Part shown: one piece after another, positions 9,464-16,865 of the stretch
Numbering within the stretch: the stretch's first letter is position 1
How the letters are laid out: every line of letters begins with the position of its first letter
Assembly: GCF_037203705.1 (NCBI RefSeq)
Contig: NZ_JBBCAT010000001.1
Coordinates: 469,418 to 533,417, forward strand
From: Prosthecomicrobium sp. N25
GTDB taxonomy: Bacteria; Pseudomonadota; Alphaproteobacteria; Rhizobiales; Ancalomicrobiaceae
Length of the DNA stretch: 64,000 nt
Direction: 5' to 3'
Position numbers and translations under genes: made by a program
Notes under the pieces: generated by a model
What the model was told of the DNA's origin: nothing
Seen by the model: the letters and a program-made list of their open reading frames with translations, nothing else
Databases searched by the model: none

Positions 9464-9516
9464 TTTAGCGACTTGTTTAACGTGGCTGCAAGCCGGCCGG
9501 CTCAAATGACCACGGA
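9458..9516 (-). promoter_or_regulatory. SAM-II riboswitch (metA motif) upstream of metZ
   Basis: The minus strand reads GTGGTCATTTGAGCC..., GGCTTGCAGCCACG and TTAAACAAGTCGCTAAAGGG in order. This is the conserved alphaproteobacterial SAM-II aptamer: a P1 stem (CGTGG with CCACG), a U-rich loop, and a 3' AAACAA...GCTAAA strand that forms the pseudoknot. SAM-II elements bind S-adenosylmethionine and repress methionine genes, matching the metZ gene 80 bases downstream. A promoter lies just upstream. Confidence 0.92.
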
Positions 9517-9527
9517 GTGTGAAGGAG

Positions 9528-9556
9528 GGCATAGACCTTCGCCCGGCCCGCGTCAA
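9528..9556 (-). promoter_or_regulatory. Sigma-70-type promoter of metZ
   Basis: On the minus strand TTGACG (9556-9551) and TATGCC (9533-9528) are separated by 17 bases. Transcription would begin near 9520, a few bases before the SAM-II aptamer. The -35 is a near-consensus match and the -10 is weaker. Confidence 0.6.
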
Positions 9557-9656
9557 TCCACGCCGCGACCGCGCAGCGGCGGCGAACCCGCCGGCGAGCC
9601 TTTTGCGCTCGCCCCGATTGGACTAGAGAAGGAGCGTCGAAGGGGAACCGAAACAC

Positions 9657-10757
9657 ATGGCTGGACCAGTGACCGGAGCGGGCATCCTGGCCGCGCACCA
9701 GATCCGCGCGCTCGCGCAAGCCGGCGCGATCGCGGCCGGGCGCGCCTTCGACCCCGACCAGGTCCAGCCCGCCAGCCTGGACCTGCGCCTCGGAAGCGTC
9801 GCCTACCGGGTCCGCGCCAGCTTCCTGCCCGGCCGCGACACCCGCGTCGAGGACAAGATCGCGGACCTGCGGCTTCATGCGATCGACCTCGCCGGCGGCG
9901 CCGTGCTGGAGACCGGCTGCGTCTACATCGTGCCCTTGATGGAGAGCCTGGCGCTGCCCGACGCCATCGCGGCCTCGGCCAACCCGAAGAGCTCGACCGG
10001 CCGCCTGGACGTCTTCACTCGCGTCATCGTCGACGCCGCCCGCGCCTTCGACACCATCCCGGCCGGCTACCGCGGGCCGCTCTTCCTCGAGGTGAGCCCG
10101 CGCACCTTCCCGATCCTGGTCCGCGCCGGCTCGCGCCTGTCGCAGATCCGCTTCCGCTCGGGCGATGCCCGCCTCACCGATCCCGAGCTCCTCGACCTCC
10201 ACCGCCGCGAGCGCATCGTCGACGACGCCGAGCCGCTCCTGCAGGGCGGCCTGTCGCTCTCCATCGACCTGGAGGGCCGGATCGGCGACGGCCTCCTCGG
10301 CTACCGTGCCCGCCGCCACAGCGCCGTCGTCGACGTCGACCGCAAGGGCGCCCTCGACGTGCTCGACTTCTGGGATCCGATCCACCGGCGCGGCCGCTCG
10401 AACCTCATCCTCGACCCCAACGAGTTCTACATCCTGGTCAGCCGCGAGGCGGTCCACGTGCCGCCCGACTTCGCCGCCGAAATGGTCCCCTACGACCCGC
10501 TCGTCGGCGAGTTCCGCGTCCACTACGCCGGCTTCTTCGACCCCGGTTTCGGGCACGCCGCCTCGGGCGGGGCGGGGGCGCGCGCGGTCCTGGAGGTGCG
10601 CAGCCACGAGGTCCCCTTCATCCTGGACCACGGCCAGACCATCGGCCGCCTCGTCTACGAGCGCATGGCCGAGCGTCCGGAGCGCGTCTACGGAGAGGGG
10701 ATCGGCTCCAACTATCAGGCCCAGGGCCTCAAGCTTTCCAAGCATTTCCGCCCCTGA
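9657..10757 (+). CDS. dcd: 2'-deoxycytidine 5'-triphosphate deaminase, double-domain type
   Basis: The product is a nucleotide deaminase of the dUTPase/dCTP deaminase superfamily that supplies dUTP for thymidylate synthesis. At 366 residues it is about twice the length of E. coli Dcd and matches the alphaproteobacterial form in which two related beta-barrel halves are fused. The first half holds VQPASLDLRLG (37-46), ANPKSSTGRLDVFTRVI (108-124, substrate-binding serine/arginine motif) and GYRGPLFLEVSPR. The second half holds HEVPFILDHGQTIGRLVYERM and YGEGIGSNYQAQGLKLSKHF at the C-terminus. A ribosome site (AGGGGAA) precedes the ATG. Its promoter region is shared back-to-back with the metZ leader. 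Confidence 0.9.
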   Translation: MAGPVTGAGILAAHQIRALAQAGAIAAGRAFDPDQVQPASLDLRLGSVAYRVRASFLPGRDTRVEDKIADLRLHAIDLAGGAVLETGCVYIVPLMESLALPDAIAASANPKSSTGRLDVFTRVIVDAARAFDTIPAGYRGPLFLEVSPRTFPILVRAGSRLSQIRFRSGDARLTDPELLDLHRRERIVDDAEPLLQGGLSLSIDLEGRIGDGLLGYRARRHSAVVDVDRKGALDVLDFWDPIHRRGRSNLILDPNEFYILVSREAVHVPPDFAAEMVPYDPLVGEFRVHYAGFFDPGFGHAASGGAGARAVLEVRSHEVPFILDHGQTIGRLVYERMAERPERVYGEGIGSNYQAQGLKLSKHFRP

Positions 10758-10823
10758 GGGCGCCCGGGGTCGCGCCTGCCCGCCAGGGCGCCGCCGAAAT
10801 CTTTCGCGCATGGCTTCGCCCGA

Positions 10824-10851
10824 TGTCACGATCGGGGTCGGTGATCTCGTC
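10824..10851 (+). promoter_or_regulatory. Candidate ECF41-type promoter
   Basis: TGTCACG (10824-10830) and CGTC (10848-10851) are 17 bases apart. This closely resembles the published ECF41 target pattern (TGTCACA, about 16 bases, CGTC). It lies 35 bases upstream of the AhpD-like gene that precedes an ECF41 sigma factor gene, which is where ECF41 autoregulation is expected. Confidence 0.6.
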
Positions 10852-10886
10852 TTGGAGGCATTCCACCTCGAGACCTGGAGCCTCCG

Positions 10887-11351
10887 ATGACCGCCCGCCT
10901 CGACAATACCGCCAAGCTCGCCCCCGCCGCCTTCAAGGCCATGCTCGGCCTCGAGGCGGCCCTGGCGGCGAGCGGCCTCGACCCCGTTCTCCTCGAACTG
11001 GTCAAGCTGCGCGCCTCGCAGATCAACGGCTGCGCCTTCTGCATTCACATGCATGTCGCCGACCTCAGGAAGCGGGGAGAGACGGAGATGCGCCTCCACA
11101 TGCTCCCGGCCTGGCGCGAGTCGAGCCTCTTCACGCCCCGCGAGCGGGCGGCCCTGGGGTGGACCGAAGCGCTCACCGACCTCGCCGCGACCCGCGCGCC
11201 GGATGTCGACTACGAGGCCCTGAAGGCTGCCTTCACCGAGGCCGAGCAGGTCAACCTCACCTTCGCGATCGGGGCCATCAACGTCTGGAACCGCCTCAAC
11301 GTCGGCTTCCGGGTCCCCCATCCGCCGCAGGAGCTCCGCGATGCGGCCTGA
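10887..11351 (+). CDS. Carboxymuconolactone decarboxylase/AhpD-like protein
   Basis: This 154-residue alkylhydroperoxidase-like protein of the carboxymuconolactone decarboxylase family carries the AhpD redox motif INGCAFCIHMH (Cys49, Cys52, His56). LLELVKLRASQ just before it contributes the proton-relay residues. Such proteins commonly act as peroxidase or disulfide-redox partners, and genes of this family are the usual neighbours of ECF41 sigma factors. It overlaps the start of the sigma gene by 11 bases and is preceded by CTGGAG and an ECF41-like promoter, so the two genes form an operon. The physiological substrate is unknown. Confidence 0.9.
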   Translation: MTARLDNTAKLAPAAFKAMLGLEAALAASGLDPVLLELVKLRASQINGCAFCIHMHVADLRKRGETEMRLHMLPAWRESSLFTPRERAALGWTEALTDLAATRAPDVDYEALKAAFTEAEQVNLTFAIGAINVWNRLNVGFRVPHPPQELRDAA

Positions 11352-12222
11352 GGCGGTCTTCGAGGCGGAGCGGCCGCGGCTCCTCCGCCTCGCCTATCGC
11401 ATGCTCGGCAGCCGCGCGGCGGCCGAGGACGTCGTGCAGGACGCCTGGCTGCGGTGGGGCGGCGCCGAACGGTCCGGCGTGCGCGACGCCGCCGCCTTCC
11501 TGTCGCGGACGGTGACCCGCCTCTGTCTCGACGAGATGAAGTCCGCCCGTGCCCGCCGGGAGAGCTATGTCGGGGCCTGGCTGCCCGAGCCCTTGCTGGA
11601 GAGCGCCGAGGAGCCCGTCGACAGCGACCGGATCACGCTCTCTCTCATGCTGGCTCTGGAGCGCCTGTCGCCGCTGGAGCGTGCCGCCTTCCTGCTGCAC
11701 GACGTCTTCGGCCAGCCGCTCGACGAGGTGGCGGACGTCCTCGGCCGCGAGCCGGCCGCCCTGCGCCAGCTCGCGAGCCGCGCCCGCCGGCATGTCGAGG
11801 CCGCCCGCCCGCGCTATCCGGTTTCGCCCGAGGAGGGCGAGCGCATCGCCGGCGCCTTCTTCCGGGCCGCCCACACGGGCGACCTGGACGGGCTCCGCGC
11901 CATGCTGGCGGAGCGGGTCGTCCTGCGCTCGGACGGCGGTGGCAAGGTGCTGGCCTTCCGCAACCCGATCCTGGGCGCGGACCGGGTCCTCCGCCTCTAC
12001 GCCGGCCTCCAGCGCAAGTTCGGACCGGACCACATGAGTCTGATCGCCCCCGCCCGCATCGACGGTCTGCCGGGCTACGTCAGCCGCGAGCGGGACGGCA
12101 TCCTCCAGACCACCGCCCTCGAGATCGAGGACGGCAAGGTCGCGGCCATCTACATCGTCCGCAATCCCGACAAGCTGGCCCATGTCGCCGGCTGGCTGGA
12201 GCGCGGGCCCGACGGCCGCTGA
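11341..12222 (+). CDS. ECF41-family RNA polymerase sigma factor with SnoaL-like C-terminal domain (SigJ-type)
   Basis: This 293-residue sigma factor has sigma region 2 (about 8-75: RLAYRMLGSRAAAEDVVQDAWLRW), the linker WLPEPL (80-85), and sigma region 4 (about 100-155: LERLSPLERAAFLLHDVFGQPLDEVADVL). It also has a C-terminal SnoaL-like domain (about 165-293). The two ECF41-specific C-terminal motifs are present as DGGGK (198-202) and NPDKL (275-279). In characterised ECF41 proteins this extension replaces a separate anti-sigma factor and tunes activity in cis. It is translated from an ATG overlapping the AhpD-like gene, and its own likely promoter lies before that gene. The signal and wider regulon are not evident. 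Confidence 0.93.
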   Translation: MRPEAVFEAERPRLLRLAYRMLGSRAAAEDVVQDAWLRWGGAERSGVRDAAAFLSRTVTRLCLDEMKSARARRESYVGAWLPEPLLESAEEPVDSDRITLSLMLALERLSPLERAAFLLHDVFGQPLDEVADVLGREPAALRQLASRARRHVEAARPRYPVSPEEGERIAGAFFRAAHTGDLDGLRAMLAERVVLRSDGGGKVLAFRNPILGADRVLRLYAGLQRKFGPDHMSLIAPARIDGLPGYVSRERDGILQTTALEIEDGKVAAIYIVRNPDKLAHVAGWLERGPDGR

Positions 12223-12326
12223 CCCGCCCGGGCCGACGTGACGTTGCGTGCCTTGATGCCGCCGGGATCGGTTCCCACGTCTTCTGCGTTGGGTCAGGTG
12301 GGCCCAGCGACGCGACGGGGAAGACG

Positions 12327-13067
12327 ATGTCACCGGAAGAAGCCGAAATCATCCGAGACGTGTTCGAGCGGGTCCGCCGCATGGGCCCCGCCCCGCGCGA
12401 TCCGGCCGCCGAGGCCGCGATCGAGCGCGAGCTGCGCGCCAATCCCGACAGCCTTGTCGGACTGGTCCGCGCCATCGTGGCCCTCGACCGCGAGCGCGCG
12501 CACCTCATCGAGGAGAACGATGCCCTGCGCGCCGAACTCCGGGGCGGGGGCGATTCGGGCGGCGGCGGGCTCTTCGGCGGCGGCCATCGCGAGGACCATG
12601 CCCCGGGCGACCGCCGCGATCCGTGGGGACGCGGCGGCGATCCCTACGGCAATGAACCCGGCCAGCCCGGACCCGGCCCCGAGCGCCCGCCTGAGCCGGC
12701 CCGCGAGCCTTGGGGCAGCCCGCCCTGGGGACGCTGGGGCCGTCCCTCCCAATCCATGCCCCCGGCCGACCAGGCCGGCGGCCCCTGGGGCAACCGCGCG
12801 CCCCAGTCGCCTCAGCCGCCCCAGCAGGGCGGCGGCGCGCTCCAGACCGTCGCCGGAGCCGCGGCCGGCATGGTCGGCGGCCTCTTCGCCTACGAGGCGC
12901 TCAAGGGGCTCTTCGGCGGCTCGGGCCACGACGGCGGGATGTTCGGTTCCGCGCACGCTTCCGAAAAGGGCGGGCAAGTCGCCTCCAATGATCATTTCGA
13001 AACCGGCGGCACCATGGACGACGGCGGCGACTTCTTCGGCGGGCTCGACGATTTCGACGTGACCTGA
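12327..13067 (+). CDS. DUF2076 domain-containing protein
   Basis: This 246-residue protein opens with the DUF2076 signature: MSPEEAEIIRDVFERVR, a spacer, then RDPAAEAAIERELRANPDSLVGLVRAIVALDRE, which should form a helical/coiled segment extending to about residue 70. The middle (75-165) is low-complexity, rich in Gly, Pro, Trp and Gln. A single hydrophobic Ala/Gly-rich segment (GGALQTVAGAAAGMVGGLF near 175-192) could insert in or bind the membrane. The acidic tail ends in GGDFFGGLDDFDV. Proteins of this family are annotated as periplasmic ligand-binding sensors but lack a defined function. GGGGAAG precedes the ATG. A GC-rich hairpin follows the stop. Confidence 0.82.
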   Translation: MSPEEAEIIRDVFERVRRMGPAPRDPAAEAAIERELRANPDSLVGLVRAIVALDRERAHLIEENDALRAELRGGGDSGGGGLFGGGHREDHAPGDRRDPWGRGGDPYGNEPGQPGPGPERPPEPAREPWGSPPWGRWGRPSQSMPPADQAGGPWGNRAPQSPQPPQQGGGALQTVAGAAAGMVGGLFAYEALKGLFGGSGHDGGMFGSAHASEKGGQVASNDHFETGGTMDDGGDFFGGLDDFDVT

Positions 13068-13110
13068 GCCGCATCAGCCGCTTGGCCCCTTGCCTTCGCG
13101 CGGACCTGCA

Positions 13111-13135
13111 GGCCGCCGGGACCATCCCGGCGGCC
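13111..13135 (+). terminator. Perfect GC hairpin after the DUF2076 gene
   Basis: GGCCGCCGGGA (13111-13121) and TCCCGGCGGCC (13125-13135) form an 11-bp perfect stem with a 3-base loop, 43 bases after the stop codon. Only TTGTC follows, so it may be a weak or Rho-assisted terminator or an mRNA-end stabiliser. Confidence 0.45.
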
Positions 13136-13391
13136 TTGTCGCGCATGGCCGGTCGCGCCATCACGAAGTCTTTCAAATCATGACAGCCCGGCTTGATCTT
13201 TCACGCGCCCGTGATGCTGCGCTGCAATGTAGTCGAAGGCAGAAATATACAGTAGCATCTCAGAATAAATTTGGCCGCAATTCTGAATTCGCGAGCCCTT
13301 CGAGGGCCACAATCCGGTTCTAGCTCTGTTGATGGGCCGGGGATCGCGTCGATTGTCTCCCTGTCCTGACCAACTATAACAGGAGGGACGG
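13136..13391. other. Gene-free interval with an unusually AT-rich core
   Basis: Between the hairpin and the ybdK gene no gene is visible. Bases about 13225-13295 are much richer in A and T than the surroundings and include a 6-bp inverted repeat, CAGAAT/ATTCTG (13261-13285). A TATAAC at 13375 abuts the ybdK ribosome site. No confident promoter or RNA gene could be assigned. Confidence 0.4.
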
Positions 13392-14567
13392 ATGGCGACC
13401 GACTATACATTCGGGATCGAAGAGGAGTTTTTCGTCGTCGACGCCAGAACGCTGAACTCGGCGCGGAGTCTGCCGCCCCAGTTCCTGACCCGCTGCCGCG
13501 ACCTGCTCGGCGATCGCGTCTCCCTCGAGCTGCTCCAGTCCCAGATCGAGACCCAGACCCAGCCGCACGGCGACGCCCGCGAGGCGCTCGCCGAGCTCCG
13601 GGTGCTGCGTGCCGGTGTGGCCGGGGTGGCGGAGGACTTCGGCACGACCCTGATCGCCGCCGGGACACATCCCTTCGCCGACTGGCAGGCCCAGCGCCAT
13701 ACCGAGCGGGCCCGCTACCGAATGGTGATGAACGACCTGCAGATGCTCGGCTACCGCAACCTCCTGTGCGGCCTCCACGTCCACGTCGGGGTCCCGGATC
13801 CCGGTCGCCGCGTCGAGCTGATGACGCGCGCCATGCCGTTCCTGCCGCTCTTCCTCGCCCTGTCGACCTCCTCGCCCTTCTGGCGCGGCCGTTCGACCGG
13901 TCTCCTCTCCTACCGGCCCGCCGCCTATGACGAACTGCCGCGCACGGGCCTGCCGCCCGTCTTCCGCCACGAGGCGGACTACGGCGCCTTCGTGGCCCAG
14001 CTGGTCGGCGCGGGCATCATCCCGGATGCGAGCTACGTCTGGTGGTCGATCCGCCCCTCGCTGGCCCACCCGACCCTGGAGCTCCGCATCGCCGACGCCT
14101 GCACGCGACCCGAGGATGCGGTCGCGGTGGCGATGCTCTTCCGGGCGCTCGTCCATCGCCTCGACCGCGACCCGGGCTACGGCGTGGCGGTCGACGCCGT
14201 GGTCCGGGCCGTGACGGAGGAGAACCGCTGGCGGGTGCAGCGCGCCGGGCTCGACGCCCGCATCGTCGACGTCCAGCGCGGCGGCGCCGTCACGGTCCGC
14301 ACCGCGCTGCGCCGGCTCGTCAAGGAACTCGCCCCGGATGCCCGCGCCACCGGCCGGGCCTCCGACCTCGACGGCGTCAAGGCGATCCTCGATTTCGGCA
14401 CCAGCGCCGACCGGCAGCTCGAGATTTTCGGGACCGCCCGCGACGGCGATCGCACCCGGCAGGACGCCCTCTACCGCGTGGCGAGCTGGCTCGCCCGGGA
14501 GACCGTGGAGACGACCGCCGCGCCCCGCGCCGCCGCCCGTCCCGAACTGCGCCTCGTCGCCCCCTGA
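13392..14567 (+). CDS. ybdK: Carboxylate-amine ligase of the glutamate-cysteine ligase GCS2/YbdK family
   Basis: The product is a 391-residue ATP-dependent carboxylate-amine ligase related to E. coli YbdK, which has weak gamma-glutamylcysteine synthetase activity. Characteristic stretches are FGIEEEFFVVD at the N-terminus (metal/ATP-binding acidic EEE), LLQSQIETQT, the CGLHVHVGVPD active-site motif, STSSPFWRGRSTGLLSYRP, and WWSIRPSLAHPTLELRIADAC. It starts at an ATG with a near-perfect ribosome site (AGGAGGGA). The gene stands alone and is followed by a strong terminator. Whether it makes a thiol or another gamma-glutamyl compound cannot be decided from sequence. Confidence 0.9.
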   Translation: MATDYTFGIEEEFFVVDARTLNSARSLPPQFLTRCRDLLGDRVSLELLQSQIETQTQPHGDAREALAELRVLRAGVAGVAEDFGTTLIAAGTHPFADWQAQRHTERARYRMVMNDLQMLGYRNLLCGLHVHVGVPDPGRRVELMTRAMPFLPLFLALSTSSPFWRGRSTGLLSYRPAAYDELPRTGLPPVFRHEADYGAFVAQLVGAGIIPDASYVWWSIRPSLAHPTLELRIADACTRPEDAVAVAMLFRALVHRLDRDPGYGVAVDAVVRAVTEENRWRVQRAGLDARIVDVQRGGAVTVRTALRRLVKELAPDARATGRASDLDGVKAILDFGTSADRQLEIFGTARDGDRTRQDALYRVASWLARETVETTAAPRAAARPELRLVAP

Positions 14568-14587
14568 GGCCGTCCGCAGACGACAAG

Positions 14588-14626
14588 AAGCCCCGTGCCG
14601 GTCCTCCCGGCACGGGGCTTTCTCTT
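14588..14626 (+). terminator. Strong intrinsic terminator, probably bidirectional
   Basis: AAGCCCCGTGCCGG and CCGGCACGGGGCTT form a perfect 14-bp stem with a 5-base loop (14588-14620), followed by TCTCTTC. It lies 20 bases after the ybdK stop. Because the stem begins AA and ends TT, it can also act for the minus-strand tRNA-Gly transcript arriving from the right. Confidence 0.85.
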
Positions 14627-14680
14627 CGGCCGATCCGCGCGAAACCGTGGCCTCGCGTCCGGATCGGACAATCGAAATTT

Positions 14681-14755
14681 TGGAGCGGGCGAAGGGATTC
14701 GAACCCTCGACCCACGGCTTGGGAAGCCGATGCTCTACCCCTGAGCTACACCCGC
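14681..14755 (-). tRNA. tRNA-Gly (anticodon CCC)
   Basis: A complete 75-base cloverleaf including encoded CCA. The acceptor stem GCGGGTG pairs with CGCCCGC, the D stem is GCTC/GAGC, the anticodon arm TCGGC-TTCCCAA-GCCGT gives anticodon CCC (reads GGG), and the T arm is GAGGG-TTCGAAT-CCCTT. The top anticodon-stem pair is a T-T mismatch. The first 10 bases overlap the end and stop codon of the upstream glycosyltransferase gene on the same strand. Confidence 0.95.
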
Positions 14756-16596
14756 GTCGAACCAACAGATAGCGCCCCCGGGGGCGGCTCCGCAAGGGGG
14801 GTGTCGCGCTCGGCGAGGCCGTGCTCGGTCTTGTTCCAGCGGTGCGGCGCCCGCCCGAGTTCCCGGAACGCGGCGAGCACCGCCAGCATGAGCAGGGGCC
14901 AGTAGAGCGGCATCGTCAGGACGTCGAGCCACGAAGCCGGGCTCCGCATCCGGTCGCGGACCCGCGCGGCGAGCAGGACGGCCCCGGCGAGGCCGGTGGC
15001 ATGGCCCACGAGGCAGAGGGCGAGCAGCAGGTCCGCCGCGAAGGACCGGTCCGCGAAGGTCGCCGAGGCGTCGGCCAGTGCCAGCGCCAGGGTGGCGAGG
15101 CCGACCGGATAGAGCAGGGCCGAGAGGATCTGCCCGGGAAGCAGCACCTGCAGCATCAGGAAGTCGCGCCAGCCGAGGTCCGCCCGGAGACGCCGCGGGT
15201 ACCGCATGTGCACCAGCCAGGTCTGGATCCAGCCCTTCATCCACCGCGTCCGCTGCGCCATCCAGGCGCTGTGGTGCACCGGGGCCTCCTCGGCGGTCGA
15301 CGACGCGATCACGCCGAGCCGCCCGCCCTCGCGCACCAGCCGGACCGCGATGTCGGCGTCCTCGGTCACGTTGTAGGGGTCCCAAGCCCCGGCCCGCGCC
15401 AGGGCCTCGCGCCGGAAATGATTCGAGGTCCCGCCGAGCAGGAAGAGCAGGCCCCGGCCGGCCAGGGCCGGCAGCAGCCCGTCGAACAACATGGCGTATT
15501 CGAGGGCGAACTGGCGGGCGAGCCAGGTCCGCGATGCCCCGGCGTTGTCGATCGCGAGCGCCGCCTGCACGCAGACGAGGTCGGCGGGTCCGGCCGCGAA
15601 GGCCGCGGCGGCCTTGCGCAACTGGTCCGGCTCCGGCTGGTCCTCCGCGTCGTAGACGGCGACGAGGTCGGCGTCCACGAGCGCCAGCGCGTAGTTCAGC
15701 GCCTTCGGCTTGGTGCGCGGCTTCGACGGCGGCACGACCACCCGCTCGATCGGCGTCCCCGCGATGGCCGCCTCGACGGCGGCCCGCGTCGGCCCGTCGT
15801 CGGCCTCCACGACGATCCGAATGGCGAGCTTCCCGGCCGGGTAGTCGAGCCGCAGGAGCCCCTGCACGAGCCGCGGCACCACCGCCACCTCCCGGTGGAG
15901 CGGCACCAGGACCGCATAGCGCGGCAGGTCCGCATCCGGCAGCGCGGGCGGTTCCGGATCGCGGGGCCGTTCACGCGCGGCGCCAAGGCGGACGACCCCT
16001 TGGGCCAGGAACGCGCATTCGAGGAGCCCGATCGCGAGGAGGAGCGGCGTCGACCCGCCGAGCGCCGCGACCGCCGTCGCCGTCAGGACGGCGACCGCCG
16101 CCGTCCACCCGCCCGGCAGCTTCGTCCGTGCCGCGGAGAGTGCCGGCCGGCGCTCGGCCAGGTGGCGCGTCGCCCGCCGCGTCAGCGCGGCCGCGTGATG
16201 CTCCGCGACGGCGGCACGGATGGTCTTCGGCGACGCGATGCGGATCCGGGCCGCCAGGCCCGGGTCCTGGGCGAGCCGTGCCGCCAGGTAGCCGATCTCG
16301 CGCCCGCGCGGCGCGAGCAGGAGCCGCGCCCGCCCGTCCGGCCCCGGCACCAGGATCTGCCGCGCGCGCATGAAGGCCTCCGGGGCCGGCAGGACCGCGT
16401 CGTCCTCGGCCGGAGGAACGGTCGGGGCCGCCTCGTAGGCGAGGCCGAGCGCGTCTGCGAGCGCGGGCCACCACACCTCGGCCGACAGGCGGCCGGTGTC
16501 GATCAGATGCTCCGCCCGCGAGGCCGACCCCGCCGCCCGCGCCTCCGTCCGCGCCCCCGGCGGCACGCCGAGCCGGGCGAGCAACCGGCCCTCCAT
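14746..16596 (-). CDS. GT2-family membrane glycosyltransferase with an N-terminal GspE/MshEN-like domain
   Basis: The product is a processive-type family 2 glycosyltransferase, probably polymerising a cell-surface polysaccharide. From the ATG at 16596 it has 616 residues; the frame stays open upstream to 16896 through Pro/Ala-rich sequence, so the start is uncertain. Residues about 1-130 resemble the N-terminal domain of type II secretion ATPases (RLLARLGVP..., GLAYEAAP..., ASPKTIRAAVAEHHA). Two hydrophobic helices (about 162-200) precede the catalytic domain with VYDAEDQPEPDQL (DxD region, about 314), TEDADIA (411-417) and QRTRW (448-452), then at least three C-terminal helices. Its stop codon lies within the tRNA-Gly gene. 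No other polysaccharide gene is adjacent. Confidence 0.85.
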   Translation of the reverse strand: MEGRLLARLGVPPGARTEARAAGSASRAEHLIDTGRLSAEVWWPALADALGLAYEAAPTVPPAEDDAVLPAPEAFMRARQILVPGPDGRARLLLAPRGREIGYLAARLAQDPGLAARIRIASPKTIRAAVAEHHAAALTRRATRHLAERRPALSAARTKLPGGWTAAVAVLTATAVAALGGSTPLLLAIGLLECAFLAQGVVRLGAARERPRDPEPPALPDADLPRYAVLVPLHREVAVVPRLVQGLLRLDYPAGKLAIRIVVEADDGPTRAAVEAAIAGTPIERVVVPPSKPRTKPKALNYALALVDADLVAVYDAEDQPEPDQLRKAAAAFAAGPADLVCVQAALAIDNAGASRTWLARQFALEYAMLFDGLLPALAGRGLLFLLGGTSNHFRREALARAGAWDPYNVTEDADIAVRLVREGGRLGVIASSTAEEAPVHHSAWMAQRTRWMKGWIQTWLVHMRYPRRLRADLGWRDFLMLQVLLPGQILSALLYPVGLATLALALADASATFADRSFAADLLLALCLVGHATGLAGAVLLAARVRDRMRSPASWLDVLTMPLYWPLLMLAVLAAFRELGRAPHRWNKTEHGLAERDTPLAEPPPGALSVGSTRV

Positions 16597-16865
16597 GCCG
16601 TCAGGGGCCGTCGCAGGGGAGGCGTCCGGTGCCGTCGGCGCCGTCCGGGCCGGAGGGCTTGCGGCGACTGCGCCGGGACCTTGGCCATCCGGCGGGCCGC
16701 TCGGGCCGTCGAAAATGGTCTTTTCCTTTGCGGTGGCCTCGCCTAGACTCCGCCGGCCGGCGATCCGGCAGCCGGGCGGCCCGCCCGGGCTGAGGCGCGT
16801 GCCGTTCCGCTGCGCCACAGCCGCAGATGATTCCCTTGATCGGCTTGGTTGTCTTGCGAAAAGCG

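Noticed and set aside
8312-11515. A 1067-codon plus-strand open frame across metZ, its leader and dcd
   Set aside because: It is antisense to metZ and out of frame with dcd, has Arg/Gly/Pro-rich low-complexity content and no domain. Long shadow frames are normal at this GC content.
13353-13380. TTGTCT-16 bp-TATAAC upstream of ybdK
   Set aside because: The -10-like box touches the ribosome site, so transcription would start within about 5 bases of the ATG. This is inconsistent with using the strong AGGAGGGA site.
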